Shown: positions 1 to 8,094, counted from the first letter of the stretch. The stretch is 50,956 nt of DNA from a marine gamma proteobacterium HTCC2143 (GCA_000169075.1 AAVT01000015.1:1-50956); one strand, 5' to 3'. The notes: a model not told the origin generated them from the sequence alone. Numbers and translations are program-made.

Positions 1-2
1 AG

Positions 3-356
3 GGCGTAAAAACCCCCGTCATCTCGTCTAAAACCTCTTGGGTAAGGGCGCCTTACAGTGGTATTTTGCGGGCACTGGTGCCGCTCGGTGCCAAAGCAGA
101 AAAAGGAAGTGTCCTTGGTGTCATCGGCGACCCGCTAGGGGTTAATGAATTTCAAGTAATCGCACCTGAAGATGGCATCGTTATTGGCCGAACCAATCTA
201 CCTTTAGTCTACGAAGGAGATGCCCTGTTTCATTTGGCCTATTACAAACAGCAGGTTGATTCAGTATTTGATCAGGTCGAGAGTTTCCAAGAAAAACTAG
301 AGCCTAACCTCGCAACGAAGCTCCCATCTGACCACGAACACTCTCCAATACAATAG
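3..356 (+). CDS. Succinylglutamate desuccinylase/aspartoacylase-like protein, 3' end only
   Basis: The reading frame is open from the left edge (base 3) to the stop at 354-356, so the gene starts outside the window. The visible 117 residues include SSKTSWVRAPYSGI, then a short beta-rich segment with GVIGDPLG, APEDGIVIGRTNLPLVYEGD and LFHLA. This is the C-terminal beta-barrel seen in AstE/AspA-type zinc carboxypeptidase-fold hydrolases, which cleave N-acyl groups from amino acids or related substrates. The zinc site lies in the missing N-terminal part, so the substrate cannot be judged. A TTG at 66 could be mistaken for a start, but the family similarity extends upstream of it. The last 25 residues are a polar tail. 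Confidence 0.75.
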   Translation, partial: GVKTPVISSKTSWVRAPYSGILRALVPLGAKAEKGSVLGVIGDPLGVNEFQVIAPEDGIVIGRTNLPLVYEGDALFHLAYYKQQVDSVFDQVESFQEKLEPNLATKLPSDHEHSPIQ

Positions 357-420
357 ATCACGAAGATTTTTAGTCACACTTGGAACCTGAAAATCTGTAA
401 TTTTTCAATATTTCTCACCA

Positions 421-1377
421 TTAAAACCACCTCTTTATTTTTAGAAACGCAATAACACTGACCGAAGTCACAAACATAAACCCTGTGACAACAATAAATG
501 CATTAGGATTCTCAGTGCCCGGTACCCCGGCCACATTCATGCCAAAAATACCTGTAACAAAAGTGATCGGTAAAAATATCAATGCAACAATAGAGAGCGC
601 ATACATGCGGGAATTTTGCTGCTCCATAGAGATGTTCATCCACTCCTCTTGCAACACCAACGTCCGCTCCCGTATCAAGTCTAAATCCTCAAGATAGCGG
701 ATCATTCGATCCATCTGTTCTCTCAACCGATAAGCATAACCTTCAGGCATTGACGTGATTGAGTGACTATATAATGCATCAAGCGCATCACGCTGTGGTG
801 CCAGATACCGCCTCACGCCAGCGATTTCACGTCTAATAGCAGAGATCCGAGTTCTAGAATCCTTTTCATGATGTAGTTGGACAGATGTTTCCAGACCGAC
901 TAACTGCTCTTCAATATTATCGACGTAATCGGAAATTCTATCAGCGATCTTGCTAATAATCGTTACAACAAGATCAGGAATACTTGTTGGTCCCTCGTCG
1001 GATCGTAACTCAGATCGAATGTCTTGAAGTGATAACATTGGTCGTTGACGGACAGTAATCAGACGATTGCCTTCAATCCACATTCTAAGAGAGACCATAT
1101 CCTCTGGATTTTCACCGGGATTCAAATTAATCCCTCGTATAAAAACCAAAGTTCCAGCTTTGGATATAACCGTCCGTGGTCGGGTATCGGGCTGAACCAG
1201 TGAGTTAACGATTCTTTCTGGAAGCCCCTGAGAACCAAGAAAACTTGCTGCACTAGGGCCACTGTAATCAATGTGTAACCAGCTACTATCAGGATTGTCA
1301 CTCTCAAAATCACTGGCTCCCCCTTTAGAATCGAGATTCAAACCAAAGACGAAGCAGGGGTCAGCAAAATCTATCAT
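421..1377 (-). CDS. CorA/ZntB-family divalent metal transporter
   Basis: This is a 318-residue CorA-superfamily membrane protein that moves divalent cations (Zn2+ or Mg2+) across the inner membrane. A long soluble N-terminal part with coiled-coil-like helices (IADRISDYVDNIEEQL onward) is followed by two C-terminal membrane helices. The pore signature reads GIFGMNVAGVPG at the end of the first helix. GMN is universal in CorA; the following AGVPG is closer to ZntB than to CorA proper. The start is placed at the ATG at 1377 because GGGAG lies 8 bases upstream; an ATG 10 codons earlier has no such site. The tail KIKRWF is basic, as expected for the cytoplasmic C-terminus. Transport direction and metal are not decided by sequence. 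Confidence 0.85.
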   Translation of the reverse strand: MIDFADPCFVFGLNLDSKGGASDFESDNPDSSWLHIDYSGPSAASFLGSQGLPERIVNSLVQPDTRPRTVISKAGTLVFIRGINLNPGENPEDMVSLRMWIEGNRLITVRQRPMLSLQDIRSELRSDEGPTSIPDLVVTIISKIADRISDYVDNIEEQLVGLETSVQLHHEKDSRTRISAIRREIAGVRRYLAPQRDALDALYSHSITSMPEGYAYRLREQMDRMIRYLEDLDLIRERTLVLQEEWMNISMEQQNSRMYALSIVALIFLPITFVTGIFGMNVAGVPGTENPNAFIVVTGFMFVTSVSVIAFLKIKRWF

Positions 1378-1585
1378 GAATAAAACTCCCTTAATAAGGC
1401 CGCGCAATTACACGACGGCGGCGCTCATAATATCCAGCCTTATTTATCATTCATATCAATATGAATCATCCTGAAAACAGCACGCAACGCCCTAAGGACG
1501 CGCGCGAAGTAATCGCGTTTGCGCCAATTCCTCTCACGATCCTTGCAGATCGAATTAGTGTCACGTGCTAAATATCGCACTAAAG

Positions 1586-1605
1586 AAAAACAATTTATTA
1601 TTGTT
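1586..1605 (-). terminator. Possible weak intrinsic terminator after the cyclase-family gene
   Basis: AACAAT (1589-1594) and ATTGTT (1600-1605) can pair across a 5-base loop. On the minus strand the stem is followed by TTTC and more pyrimidines. The stem is AT-only apart from two G-C pairs, so it would be a weak terminator. It lies about 80 bases downstream of the cyclase stop codon. Confidence 0.3.
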
Positions 1606-1613
1606 GAGGCTCG

Positions 1614-1669
1614 GGTTCATAGTATCCTTTCCGACCAGCAATATGTGGGGATATTCATGACTATGAACC
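1614..1669. repeat. 10-bp perfect inverted repeat, long hairpin
   Basis: GGTTCATAGT (1614-1623) is the exact reverse complement of ACTATGAACC (1660-1669), with a 36-base interior. It starts 15 bases after the stop of the minus-strand cyclase gene. No T-run follows directly in either direction, so it may be an mRNA-end structure or a binding site rather than a classic terminator. Confidence 0.5.
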
Positions 1670-1684
1670 TCTCCACGTATTTCA

Positions 1685-2647
1685 TCAACGGATAGCGATT
1701 GGGTTAATCACCATCTGTACGGCTCCTTCAAACTTCGGAATACCGAGCACAAATAAAAACTCAGAAACACCGTCGGCAATTAATTCATTGGTCTGAATGT
1801 TTTCCAGAATATGCACTCCGTGCTTCGCCAGTAAAATACCATGAGACGGGAACATCTGCTCAGGGTCCGGATTAGGAATTGCATCCAGCGCCCAGGTGTC
1901 GGCTCCAACCGCTACAACACCTAGACTGGCTAGATATTCAGCGCCCCCGATATCCAACCCCGGTTCACCGGCGAGAAATGCCGCGGGATCTTTCGTTGCC
2001 ATTGCCTGCCAACCAGTATGAAGAATCACCACGTCCCCGCTGCCAATGCTAACGCCCTGCGCCTTGGCCGCGCCTCGAATTTGAGCCTCATCAAAGGCAG
2101 TACCCGCCGGTAACATCTCGGTGCCACCTAGGTATGTCAGCATGTCTAACAACACACCCCGAGTTACAATCGCTGGAATTTCGTGTGTTCCATATTTCTT
2201 CGCACCGGACGGGGCAAATACGTCAGCCGCCGTTGCGCCATTGTAATAACGATGGCCTATGCCAAAGTGAGCAAAGCCGTCAATTTGTGTGCCTATACCT
2301 AACCAAGTCGCAAGATAGTCATCATGAGAAGTACCCTGCGACTTACCCAACGGTGGACTAACCTCGTCGCCATGAGGGTACATAATAAGATTGAAATTTC
2401 GATGCCCATAGGCTGGAGTATCCCCCCCGGTTACTCCACCTAGTTCGTAAATTTTTCCCTGAGTGACCAACTTAGCGGCATTTAAAACACCTTCAGCACT
2501 GAGGTTATTCAATGCTCCTATGGTGTCTGCGGCGCCATATTTTGAGGGGTACCAAGCGCCCTCCTCCGCAAAAACCGAAGAACTTGCCAAAATGGTCAAC
2601 AACACACCCACAAACAACCTGCACTTTATACCGTTAATCGATAACAT
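1685..2647 (-). CDS. Exported cyclase-family (kynurenine formamidase-like) protein
   Basis: The 320-residue product has a clear signal peptide (basic start, hydrophobic core LFVGVLLTILASS, cleavage near VFA-EE), so it is exported to the periplasm. The mature part matches the cyclase/kynurenine formamidase fold (PF04199 type), with WYPSKYGAADTIGALNNLS near the N-terminus and GIGTQIDGFAHFG at 117-129. The family's metal motif is HxGTHxDxxxH. Here the first two histidines are G117 and Q121, while D123 and H127 remain, so metal binding or chemistry may differ. AGGAGAGAG three bases before the ATG supports the start. It stands alone on the minus strand, divergent from the diguanylate cyclase gene. 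The substrate is unknown. Confidence 0.8.
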   Translation of the reverse strand: MLSINGIKCRLFVGVLLTILASSSVFAEEGAWYPSKYGAADTIGALNNLSAEGVLNAAKLVTQGKIYELGGVTGGDTPAYGHRNFNLIMYPHGDEVSPPLGKSQGTSHDDYLATWLGIGTQIDGFAHFGIGHRYYNGATAADVFAPSGAKKYGTHEIPAIVTRGVLLDMLTYLGGTEMLPAGTAFDEAQIRGAAKAQGVSIGSGDVVILHTGWQAMATKDPAAFLAGEPGLDIGGAEYLASLGVVAVGADTWALDAIPNPDPEQMFPSHGILLAKHGVHILENIQTNELIADGVSEFLFVLGIPKFEGAVQMVINPIAIR

Positions 2648-2864
2648 TTACTCTCTCCTGGAGTTTAATCTCACCTAGCAGTGTATCTCAAAAAGCCAGC
2701 TATAGCTGAGGTAATATCGATAAAATTTAGACCGGTAATGGAGCCCAGGACAACGTCGCATTAACCCTTTTTCTGGGCTAAGATACCGCATCGGAAAAAT
2801 TAACAGGATGCCTCTCCAGCGCAGAATTAGGTCAGATTGCCGCAACACGTGACAAGGGCTAGCA

Positions 2865-3992
2865 ATGTTGAACAAATTTCTACAGTACTACCGTGCATCC
2901 GCAGTCCCTCGACTTTTGGTGCTAGATCGCCGTCAGCCGCCGCTAGGATCAAACCATGATCTTGCCAATAGCATAACGCGCGGCATCATAATCTCGGCGG
3001 GGATACTGGCAATGATTATGTCCATCGCCGGTTTACTGATCGCCGACACGGTGTCGCACCTCTCGCTAGGTTTTGCTGGCGTAGTAACGGTATTATTAGT
3101 TAGTTGGATTTCTCGGTGGGAGTCTATTTCAACGGCAGCTAACCGACGATTTGTATTGATTGCGCTGGCTTTAGTTCAGGGAAGATATCTTACCGGCTGG
3201 TTGATCACCGATGCGGCAGATGCACCGGGCGCTATTTTAACCGGTCTTATCTACACACCTCTTATTCTTTTTATCGTGGCATTGTACGAAGGTCACCGCC
3301 GCGGCATTATCATTGGCCTGACATCTGCAATATTGATGGGAAGCACTATCATTGTTGGCAGCCAGCGACCAGAAATGGCCCAAATACATTTTAACGACTG
3401 GCGTCTTGGCCTTGTCGTAGGATTTTCTATCGGCGCTTATACATTCATTCTTGCCTTGTGGTCACAGCAGCAGAGCATATTGGAGGATTCTTCAGTTCAA
3501 CTTCTGCGTTTAGAACGAGCAGCTAATACTGACCCGCTAACACAATTACTCAATCGCAGAGGGTTGGATGTTATCGTCGAGCGTTGGGTGGCAGACAGCG
3601 ACAAAATGGGGGTGTTATTACTTGATATCGATCATTTTAAAAAAGTGAATGATGATTACGGTCACGATATTGGGGACCAAGCATTGCGTAAGATTAGTAA
3701 TATAATACGCGCAACATCTCGCGATGATGATGTAGTTGCACGCTGGGGCGGTGAAGAGTTACTGGTTATAACACGAAGCTCAGACAAACCAGCGTTAAAA
3801 GAATTTTCCGAGCGCTTAAGGAAAGCCGTTAGTGACATCAATATAGCAGGCCTGCCTCCTCTTACGGTCAGTATTGGTGTTACGCAACATTTTAGTCATG
3901 AAGCCTTTGAACAATCTACATTGGTAAGAGCTGATGAGGCTTTGTATACGGCAAAGAACGAAGGCAGAAACTTAGTGAGATATAGTTGGTGA
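2865..3992 (+). CDS. Membrane-bound diguanylate cyclase (GGDEF)
   Basis: The 375-residue protein has about six hydrophobic helices (residues 35-200) followed by a complete GGDEF domain (about 215-375). The active-site signature is GGEEL at 295-299, an accepted active variant. An RxxD motif (RDDD, 286-289) sits five residues upstream, which is the inhibitory I-site for product feedback. DPLTQLLNRRG (223-233) and LLDIDHFKKVND mark the domain start and the metal-binding aspartate. It should make cyclic-di-GMP at the inner membrane. The N-terminal membrane part is not a named sensor that I recognise. A weak AAGGG precedes the ATG. The PilZ protein at 28.2 kb is a possible c-di-GMP reader, but nothing links the two. 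Confidence 0.9.
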   Translation: MLNKFLQYYRASAVPRLLVLDRRQPPLGSNHDLANSITRGIIISAGILAMIMSIAGLLIADTVSHLSLGFAGVVTVLLVSWISRWESISTAANRRFVLIALALVQGRYLTGWLITDAADAPGAILTGLIYTPLILFIVALYEGHRRGIIIGLTSAILMGSTIIVGSQRPEMAQIHFNDWRLGLVVGFSIGAYTFILALWSQQQSILEDSSVQLLRLERAANTDPLTQLLNRRGLDVIVERWVADSDKMGVLLLDIDHFKKVNDDYGHDIGDQALRKISNIIRATSRDDDVVARWGGEELLVITRSSDKPALKEFSERLRKAVSDINIAGLPPLTVSIGVTQHFSHEAFEQSTLVRADEALYTAKNEGRNLVRYSW

Positions 3993-4143
3993 ACAGATTG
4001 TTTGATGAGCATCATTGGCCGCTTAGGGACAGCAAACTCTAGCTGTGCCTTTTGACTGTCAGTGCCAATGGCAATGACTAATTTAGACGAGCTTGAGTCG
4101 GACGACTAATCTTTGTAAACTAGCCGCCCTATTACACTACCTC

Positions 4144-4149
4144 TATAAT
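4144..4149 (+). promoter_or_regulatory. Possible -10 box for the PhyH-type gene
   Basis: TATAAT lies 28 bases before the ATG at 4178. No convincing -35 hexamer sits 16-18 bases upstream, so this is a partial promoter match only. Confidence 0.3.
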
Positions 4150-4177
4150 TAGACACAGCAGTGCTGGAGTAATCACG

Positions 4178-5017
4178 ATGATATTTGAACCCACAGCCGG
4201 GCTCGACAAAAAATCAACAGCCTTAACAGCCGCGCGACGAGCAGCAGATCCTCAACTGTCGGCGCGACTTGACGAAATTGCTGAGCGTGGATTTTGTATC
4301 ATAAAAGACGCATTCAGTTCAGAGCAAGTGCAGCTAACAAAAACACAGCTAGCACCTTGGCTGCAAGGCAAACTGATGGGACGCAATAATTTTGAAGGTG
4401 AAAGCAGTGAGCGGGTTTATGCACTACTAGCGAAAGCTCCAGTGATCGCAGATATGGTAACGCACCCAGATGTGTTAGCCATTGTTGACGCCTTGCTTTC
4501 TCCCCACTACTTGTTGTCAGCGGCACTCGCAATTAACGTGCACCCGGGAGAAACTTCTCAACCCTTTCACGTTGATGATAATGAAGGCGCAATGGTGTTA
4601 CCAAAACCACGCGTTGCACTAGGGGTAAGCGCAATTTGGGCGCTTGACGATTTTACGACGACTAATGGCGCTACCGAAGTCGTCCCCGGTAGTCACCTGT
4701 GGGCAGACGATCGCGAACCGCAGCAACATGAAATTGAGCAAGTGATAATGCCGGCCGGCAGTGCTTTGGTCTTTGCAGGCTCTCTAATTCACCGTGGCGG
4801 CGCCAACGTTTCAGCATCCTCGCGGCTAGCTGTTACGCCACAGTACTGCATGCCCTGGCTGCGCCAGATTGAAAACATGGTACTTGCCGTGCCCCCGTCA
4901 ATGGCACAGCAATACAGTGATCGAGTACGGGAGCTGCTGGGCTATAGTATCGTCGAACCCGGGTTTATGGGCTATGTCGATGGGCGACACCCGCGAGTTT
5001 TAATTCCCAATGATTGA
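4178..5017 (+). CDS. Phytanoyl-CoA dioxygenase (PhyH) family protein
   Basis: The 279-residue protein is a non-haem Fe(II)/2-oxoglutarate oxygenase of the PhyH type. Iron ligands are visible as H131-x-D133 in PFHVDDNEG and H205 in LIHRGGANVS; R216 (SSRLAVT) is placed to bind 2-oxoglutarate. TEVVPGSHLW is the usual PhyH segment between the metal ligands. The length is normal for the family. GGAG sits 8 bases before the ATG. It is monocistronic, followed by a 10-bp perfect hairpin at 5098. PhyH proteins act on many small molecules, so the substrate cannot be read from the sequence. Two other oxygenases lie within 5 kb on the opposite strand. Confidence 0.85.
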   Translation: MIFEPTAGLDKKSTALTAARRAADPQLSARLDEIAERGFCIIKDAFSSEQVQLTKTQLAPWLQGKLMGRNNFEGESSERVYALLAKAPVIADMVTHPDVLAIVDALLSPHYLLSAALAINVHPGETSQPFHVDDNEGAMVLPKPRVALGVSAIWALDDFTTTNGATEVVPGSHLWADDREPQQHEIEQVIMPAGSALVFAGSLIHRGGANVSASSRLAVTPQYCMPWLRQIENMVLAVPPSMAQQYSDRVRELLGYSIVEPGFMGYVDGRHPRVLIPND

Positions 5018-5523
5018 CAATGAATTGGGTTAAACAGGGGCACATACTAATTGACGCTGCCCATCGCAGCAGAGATTGTATTGATGTCTTTTATTCTGTA
5101 GTCGTCGCAGCTGACGACGACTACCATTTCCAAGGGCCTGCATTTTGACAAGGGGCGGTAGTCAAAAACGGCCAAATATAAGGCTTATCCGAGGTACTAA
5201 GCCCAAGTTTCATCTATCCGATGTCTAGTTATCGCTCGCAAGCGACATCAATAGTAGGCCCCTAAGATAACGACCCGGCGGCTTACTTATTCCTGAAATA
5301 ATTCACAAATTATTGGTTTAGCGTGGTCGCCTTCCTTGTTTCAGAACGAACCTATAGCAAAGTTATACAAGCCTTCGTAAGCCATTTGTTGGATGAATAG
5401 AAATAAGTTAAGGTTTTGAGCCCGTGGTAAATAATATCAACAAGCAAAGACCCGAGGGCGGTATCACCCTGTACAATAAATCCTCCAAAGAAAGGGCCTC
5501 AAGGCTTGTTAATTAACTGTTAG
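5018..5523. other. 506-base gene-free region with palindromes
   Basis: No credible reading frame was found. It contains a perfect 10-bp hairpin (5098-5124) and an imperfect inverted repeat (AACAAGC near 5438 and GCTTGTT near 5504). The rest is low-information sequence and may be decayed coding DNA. Confidence 0.5.
5098..5124. repeat. Perfect 10-bp hairpin downstream of the PhyH-type gene
   Basis: GTAGTCGTCG (5098-5107) pairs with CGACGACTAC (5115-5124) across a 7-base loop, CAGCTGA. It lies 80 bases after the PhyH stop codon. No T-tract follows, so it is not a canonical intrinsic terminator. It could still stabilise a 3' end or bind a protein. Confidence 0.6.
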
Positions 5524-5838
5524 ATGTCTTCAGAGACTATGAATATGGATGAAGTTACAACACCAAAAAAAGCCTTGGCCTTGTATTTAATACCTGTTGT
5601 GTTTCTCGTTTATTTCGTTATTGGTGCATTGACCGGAGAAATTAGGTTTCCTGGCCGCACTGGTATTCAGGGGGTATCCGCGTTGCTTGCCTGTGGCTTT
5701 CCCGCTTTATGGCTCGCAAGTAAAGTTGTTCGTCACGAGCCAAAGATTAATTTGGCTGCCAAGACTCGTACAATATTGGCCCCACTAATAATGGCGATTG
5801 GTGTGGGTATATTTTTCTACGTCATCAATGAGGCTTAA
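5524..5838 (+). CDS. Small membrane protein of unknown function
   Basis: The 104-residue product has three predicted membrane helices: about 18-38 (LYLIPVVFLVYFVIGAL), 49-67 (QGVSALLACGFPALWLASKVV) and 84-102 (ILAPLIMAIGVGIFFYVI). I do not recognise the family. No strong ribosome site precedes the ATG at 5524; a second ATG at 5539 is an alternative. It stands between a gene-free stretch and a patch of decayed genes, so it may be a young or transferred gene. The composition looks like a real membrane protein rather than chance. Confidence 0.5.
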   Translation: MSSETMNMDEVTTPKKALALYLIPVVFLVYFVIGALTGEIRFPGRTGIQGVSALLACGFPALWLASKVVRHEPKINLAAKTRTILAPLIMAIGVGIFFYVINEA

Positions 5839-5926
5839 TCGTGCCAACGAGCGCTAACGAGTTGAGCCAGCGGAACTGAATGACCACCAGCGCCTTCTTT
5901 AAAACCCTACACATTACTGTGCTAAT

Positions 5927-6067
5927 GTGGCAGTAACCGGCGAATGCTTTTGTGGTGAAGTAAAGTATCGAGTTGATGGAAACTTGGAGGTGCGAAATCT
6001 TGCCATTGCTCGCGTTGCCGCAAAGCATTTAGTTCGCCGGCATCTGCCTCCGCGTTGGTCGAGTCTA
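5927..6067 (+). pseudogene. GFA-family (glutathione-dependent formaldehyde-activating-like) fragment, frameshifted
   Basis: Starting at a GTG at 5927 the frame reads VAVTGECFCGEVKYRVDGN, the zinc-binding start typical of GFA/CENP-V-fold proteins (C-x-C followed by G-x-V-x-Y). A different frame then reads AKSCHCSRCRKAFSSPASAS and ALVES, the second conserved block (C-H-C-x-x-C-R). One base must have been gained or lost at about 5983-5993 for both halves to be in one gene. The coding similarity stops near 6067, well short of the usual 120-160 residues, and abuts another gene fragment on the opposite strand. This is a dead gene. Confidence 0.7.
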
Positions 6068-6071
6068 GAGA

Positions 6072-6144
6072 TCCAGCTTATGACGGCGTAAGCCGAGACA
6101 ACACGAATGACATTGCGGCGCTTGAGTTCATCAATCAATGACAT
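6072..6144 (-). pseudogene. Fragment of an ELKRRNV-type N-terminus (TPR/TolB-like regulator family)
   Basis: Reading on the minus strand from the ATG at 6144 gives MSLIDELKRRNVIRVVSAY and then AVISW. This closely resembles the standard N-terminal stretch of many proteobacterial membrane proteins that continue into a TolB-like/TPR region. After W the resemblance ends and the frame runs into the antisense of the GFA fragment. Only about 24 codons survive, so it is a truncated relic. The join at about 6067-6072 marks a recombination or deletion point. Confidence 0.55.
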
Positions 6145-6256
6145 CAATTTTTTTCGTTGTATGAATAATTTGGCGGTTAAAGTAGCAACTCCGGCACCAG
6201 TTATAGCCAATTATCGATCCGCTATTGCTCATTTTGGGCACCCAATCGTTTTCGGG

Positions 6257-6823
6257 TCAATTGAGTGTGGCTACCCACGTTATGGTTGCTACCGAGATAA
6301 TCGCAAGCACTGACAAATATTGAAAGATCAAATCAACCCGATCAATACGCTCCATCGCCTCTTCTTTTTTATCGTCCAGGGCTTTCGAATAAATATTGGT
6401 TCCCCATGTGAAAAGCGCGAATAAACCCATGGCAATAAGATAACTGCAGGCAAATAACTGGTCTAAAAAGGTCAAGTAGGGTAACGATGGAATTTCATTG
6501 TGGTATGCCTGCTGCAGAAAAATAAGCGTCAATAGCGCGGTAGATGGAATAGCCAACCGGACATCGCCCATCGAACCAGCAACTGCAGGAGATAGCAAAA
6601 CAACTGACATAACAATTGCAAGGGGTACCGCCCCTCCAGTCTACCGCACCCCATATTGAGATCTGACGCTACTAAACGTTGTAAACAGATATTCAGTATT
6701 GGACTTGTGATAGTTGCCCAAGAAAAAAGCCCCCCAGGGAGCTCTGATAAGCGTCCGATCTAGTCCACGGATTACCGTTGAAGTAGCTGAGATAAGGCAA
6801 GAATGTTGGGCCCCTTTCACCAA
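6257..6823 (-). pseudogene. Remnant resembling the C-terminal half of a pentameric ligand-gated ion channel, interrupted by TAG
   Basis: The open 117-codon stretch 6257-6610 carries three well-spaced membrane helices. The first starts VRLAIPSTALLTLIFLQQAY, followed by IPSLPYLTFLDQLF and a second helix, then a charged loop (DDKKEEAMERIDRVD) and a last helix. This matches M2, M3, the M3-M4 loop and M4 of bacterial Cys-loop-type channels. Upstream, in the same frame, an amber codon (6641-6643) interrupts. Before it the frame reads YLFTTFSSVRSQYGVR, and after it TGGAVPLAIVMSVVLL, which fit the end of the ligand domain and helix M1. The extracellular domain is otherwise unrecognisable. Family identity is an inference from pattern, not from a search. 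Confidence 0.45.
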
Positions 6824-6839
6824 TCACCGCGGGGGCCAA
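6806..6839. repeat. GC-rich imperfect hairpin
   Basis: TTGGGCCCC (6806-6814) can pair with GGGGGCCAA (6831-6839), with one mismatch and a 16-base loop. It lies in the non-coding stretch between the channel-like relic and the Rieske oxygenase gene. No T-run accompanies it. Confidence 0.35.
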
Positions 6840-6966
6840 TCAGACTTGTTAAACCGAGCCCCGATCGCCATTATTGGTGACAGGTATTAACCCCGCCTTA
6901 CAGCGCGAGAGCATATTGTGACTTAACAAATACAATTGGCCTAGTTTTCGGCATCGATTCTCAGCT

Positions 6967-8094
6967 CTAGCTAGATAAATGTTGCGCCAGATTTTTATGG
7001 AAATGCGCAATCGCTTTTTCGAAGTGCCCAAATGTGAGGTGCTGATTAGCCTTTGTACCTAAAGTACCCTGAATGGCACAAGCAGCTTCACGGTCTTCAT
7101 CAAACCCCGCATCTTTAACAAAGCCTGCATCCCGTTTTGCATCGTCTATATCAGTACTAACGCCGTCTGAGGTCAAATTAGTTGCGCGATAAATCAACAT
7201 TTGCGTGCGGGTAGGACTTAACGGTTCGAAGATGGTGACCGTTGAGTGTTTAGAGAGAACGGAAACAGCAACATTAGGAAAAAGCTGATAGACCGACGTT
7301 ATCATACCGTCAAGGCGCTGGTCTTTAGGTTCAATATCACGGAGCTTCTCAATCCGCTTAAAGGGAAAAATGACACGAGAATGAACCCCAAAATTCTCAA
7401 CCAGAGTAATATTATCGAGTCCGTACGGGAAAAAGCTTTTCTTGTGGAGCGACCTGATATGGTAACCCTCCATCGTAGTTTCAGCGAGCAATTTCCAGTT
7501 TGCTTCATCAGTGTATTCACTCTGGTCAAAAAACACCTGTTGGCTGCCAAACAAATCGGGCACGTCTTCCAGCATAGTCGAATCTATGGGACCACTCTGG
7601 TTGACGTACACTAGACCTCCTTGCTCTAAGGCACCGACCTCAACCAGACCGTTTTCTTGCAAGTCCACACCAGGGAATCCGGTCTTACCCGGTATGTGCC
7701 TAAGTTCGCCATCAAGGCCGTAGGTCCAAGCATGGTACGGGCACACAAAAGAACGAGCACAGCCGCTATCTTTGGCAACCTGCATCCCACGATGCCGGCA
7801 GCCATTAATAAACGCGCGAACTTTACCGTCATCGCCTCTGACTACCAGTAATGGCGACCCCGCCGCTCTCCTCGCAACATAGCTACCCTTATCAGGAAGC
7901 ATGGCAGATAAGCAGTAAACGACGGGGAGGCTTCGTAACAGCTCGATTTCAGCGTTGAAGCGCTCATCAGACAAATAGTTTGCCACCGGTTCTTTCCAGA
8001 CTGTGTCGCCAAGATCAGTGGTTTTATTATCAATATGATCAAATATCCGCGCTATTATGCTTGATTCACTGAGAAGTGCTGTTTTCGTGCTCAT
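6967..8094 (-). CDS. Rieske non-haem iron oxygenase, catalytic (alpha) subunit
   Basis: The product is a ring-hydroxylating-type oxygenase alpha subunit. The Rieske [2Fe-2S] ligands read C-R-H (residues 99-101) and C-P-Y-H (118-121) when the start is at 8094. The catalytic iron site follows as MEGYHIRSLH, with two histidines (212, 217). The preceding glutamate replaces the usual bridging aspartate, as in carnitine-monooxygenase-like members. A C-terminal FDEDRE supplies the third ligand. The start is uncertain: ATG at 8094 (MSTKTALL) is preferred because a weak GGA lies upstream; ATGs at 8103 and 8136 are alternatives. The gene follows the 2OG-oxygenase gene on the same strand by about 160 bases, probably co-transcribed. 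No ferredoxin or reductase partner is nearby. Confidence 0.88.
   Translation of the reverse strand: MSTKTALLSESSIIARIFDHIDNKTTDLGDTVWKEPVANYLSDERFNAEIELLRSLPVVYCLSAMLPDKGSYVARRAAGSPLLVVRGDDGKVRAFINGCRHRGMQVAKDSGCARSFVCPYHAWTYGLDGELRHIPGKTGFPGVDLQENGLVEVGALEQGGLVYVNQSGPIDSTMLEDVPDLFGSQQVFFDQSEYTDEANWKLLAETTMEGYHIRSLHKKSFFPYGLDNITLVENFGVHSRVIFPFKRIEKLRDIEPKDQRLDGMITSVYQLFPNVAVSVLSKHSTVTIFEPLSPTRTQMLIYRATNLTSDGVSTDIDDAKRDAGFVKDAGFDEDREAACAIQGTLGTKANQHLTFGHFEKAIAHFHKNLAQHLSS

Larger units (their letters stand above)
1378..1684. other. Intergenic region with two inverted repeats
   Basis: This stretch separates the cyclase-family gene from the metal transporter, both on the minus strand. No convincing reading frame was found. 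Two palindromic structures sit just downstream of the cyclase stop and are listed separately: a 10-bp inverted repeat (1614-1669) and a small AT-rich hairpin followed by a T-rich run in the minus direction (1586-1605). Confidence 0.6.

Noticed and set aside
5436..5870. Possible integron cassette around the small membrane protein: GTTAGAT just before its ATG, an inverted repeat AACAAGC/GCTTGTT upstream and GTTGAGC after its stop.
   Set aside because: The pieces do not assemble into an attC site of proper length with paired RYYYAAC and GTTRRRY ends, and no integrase gene or neighbouring cassettes are present.
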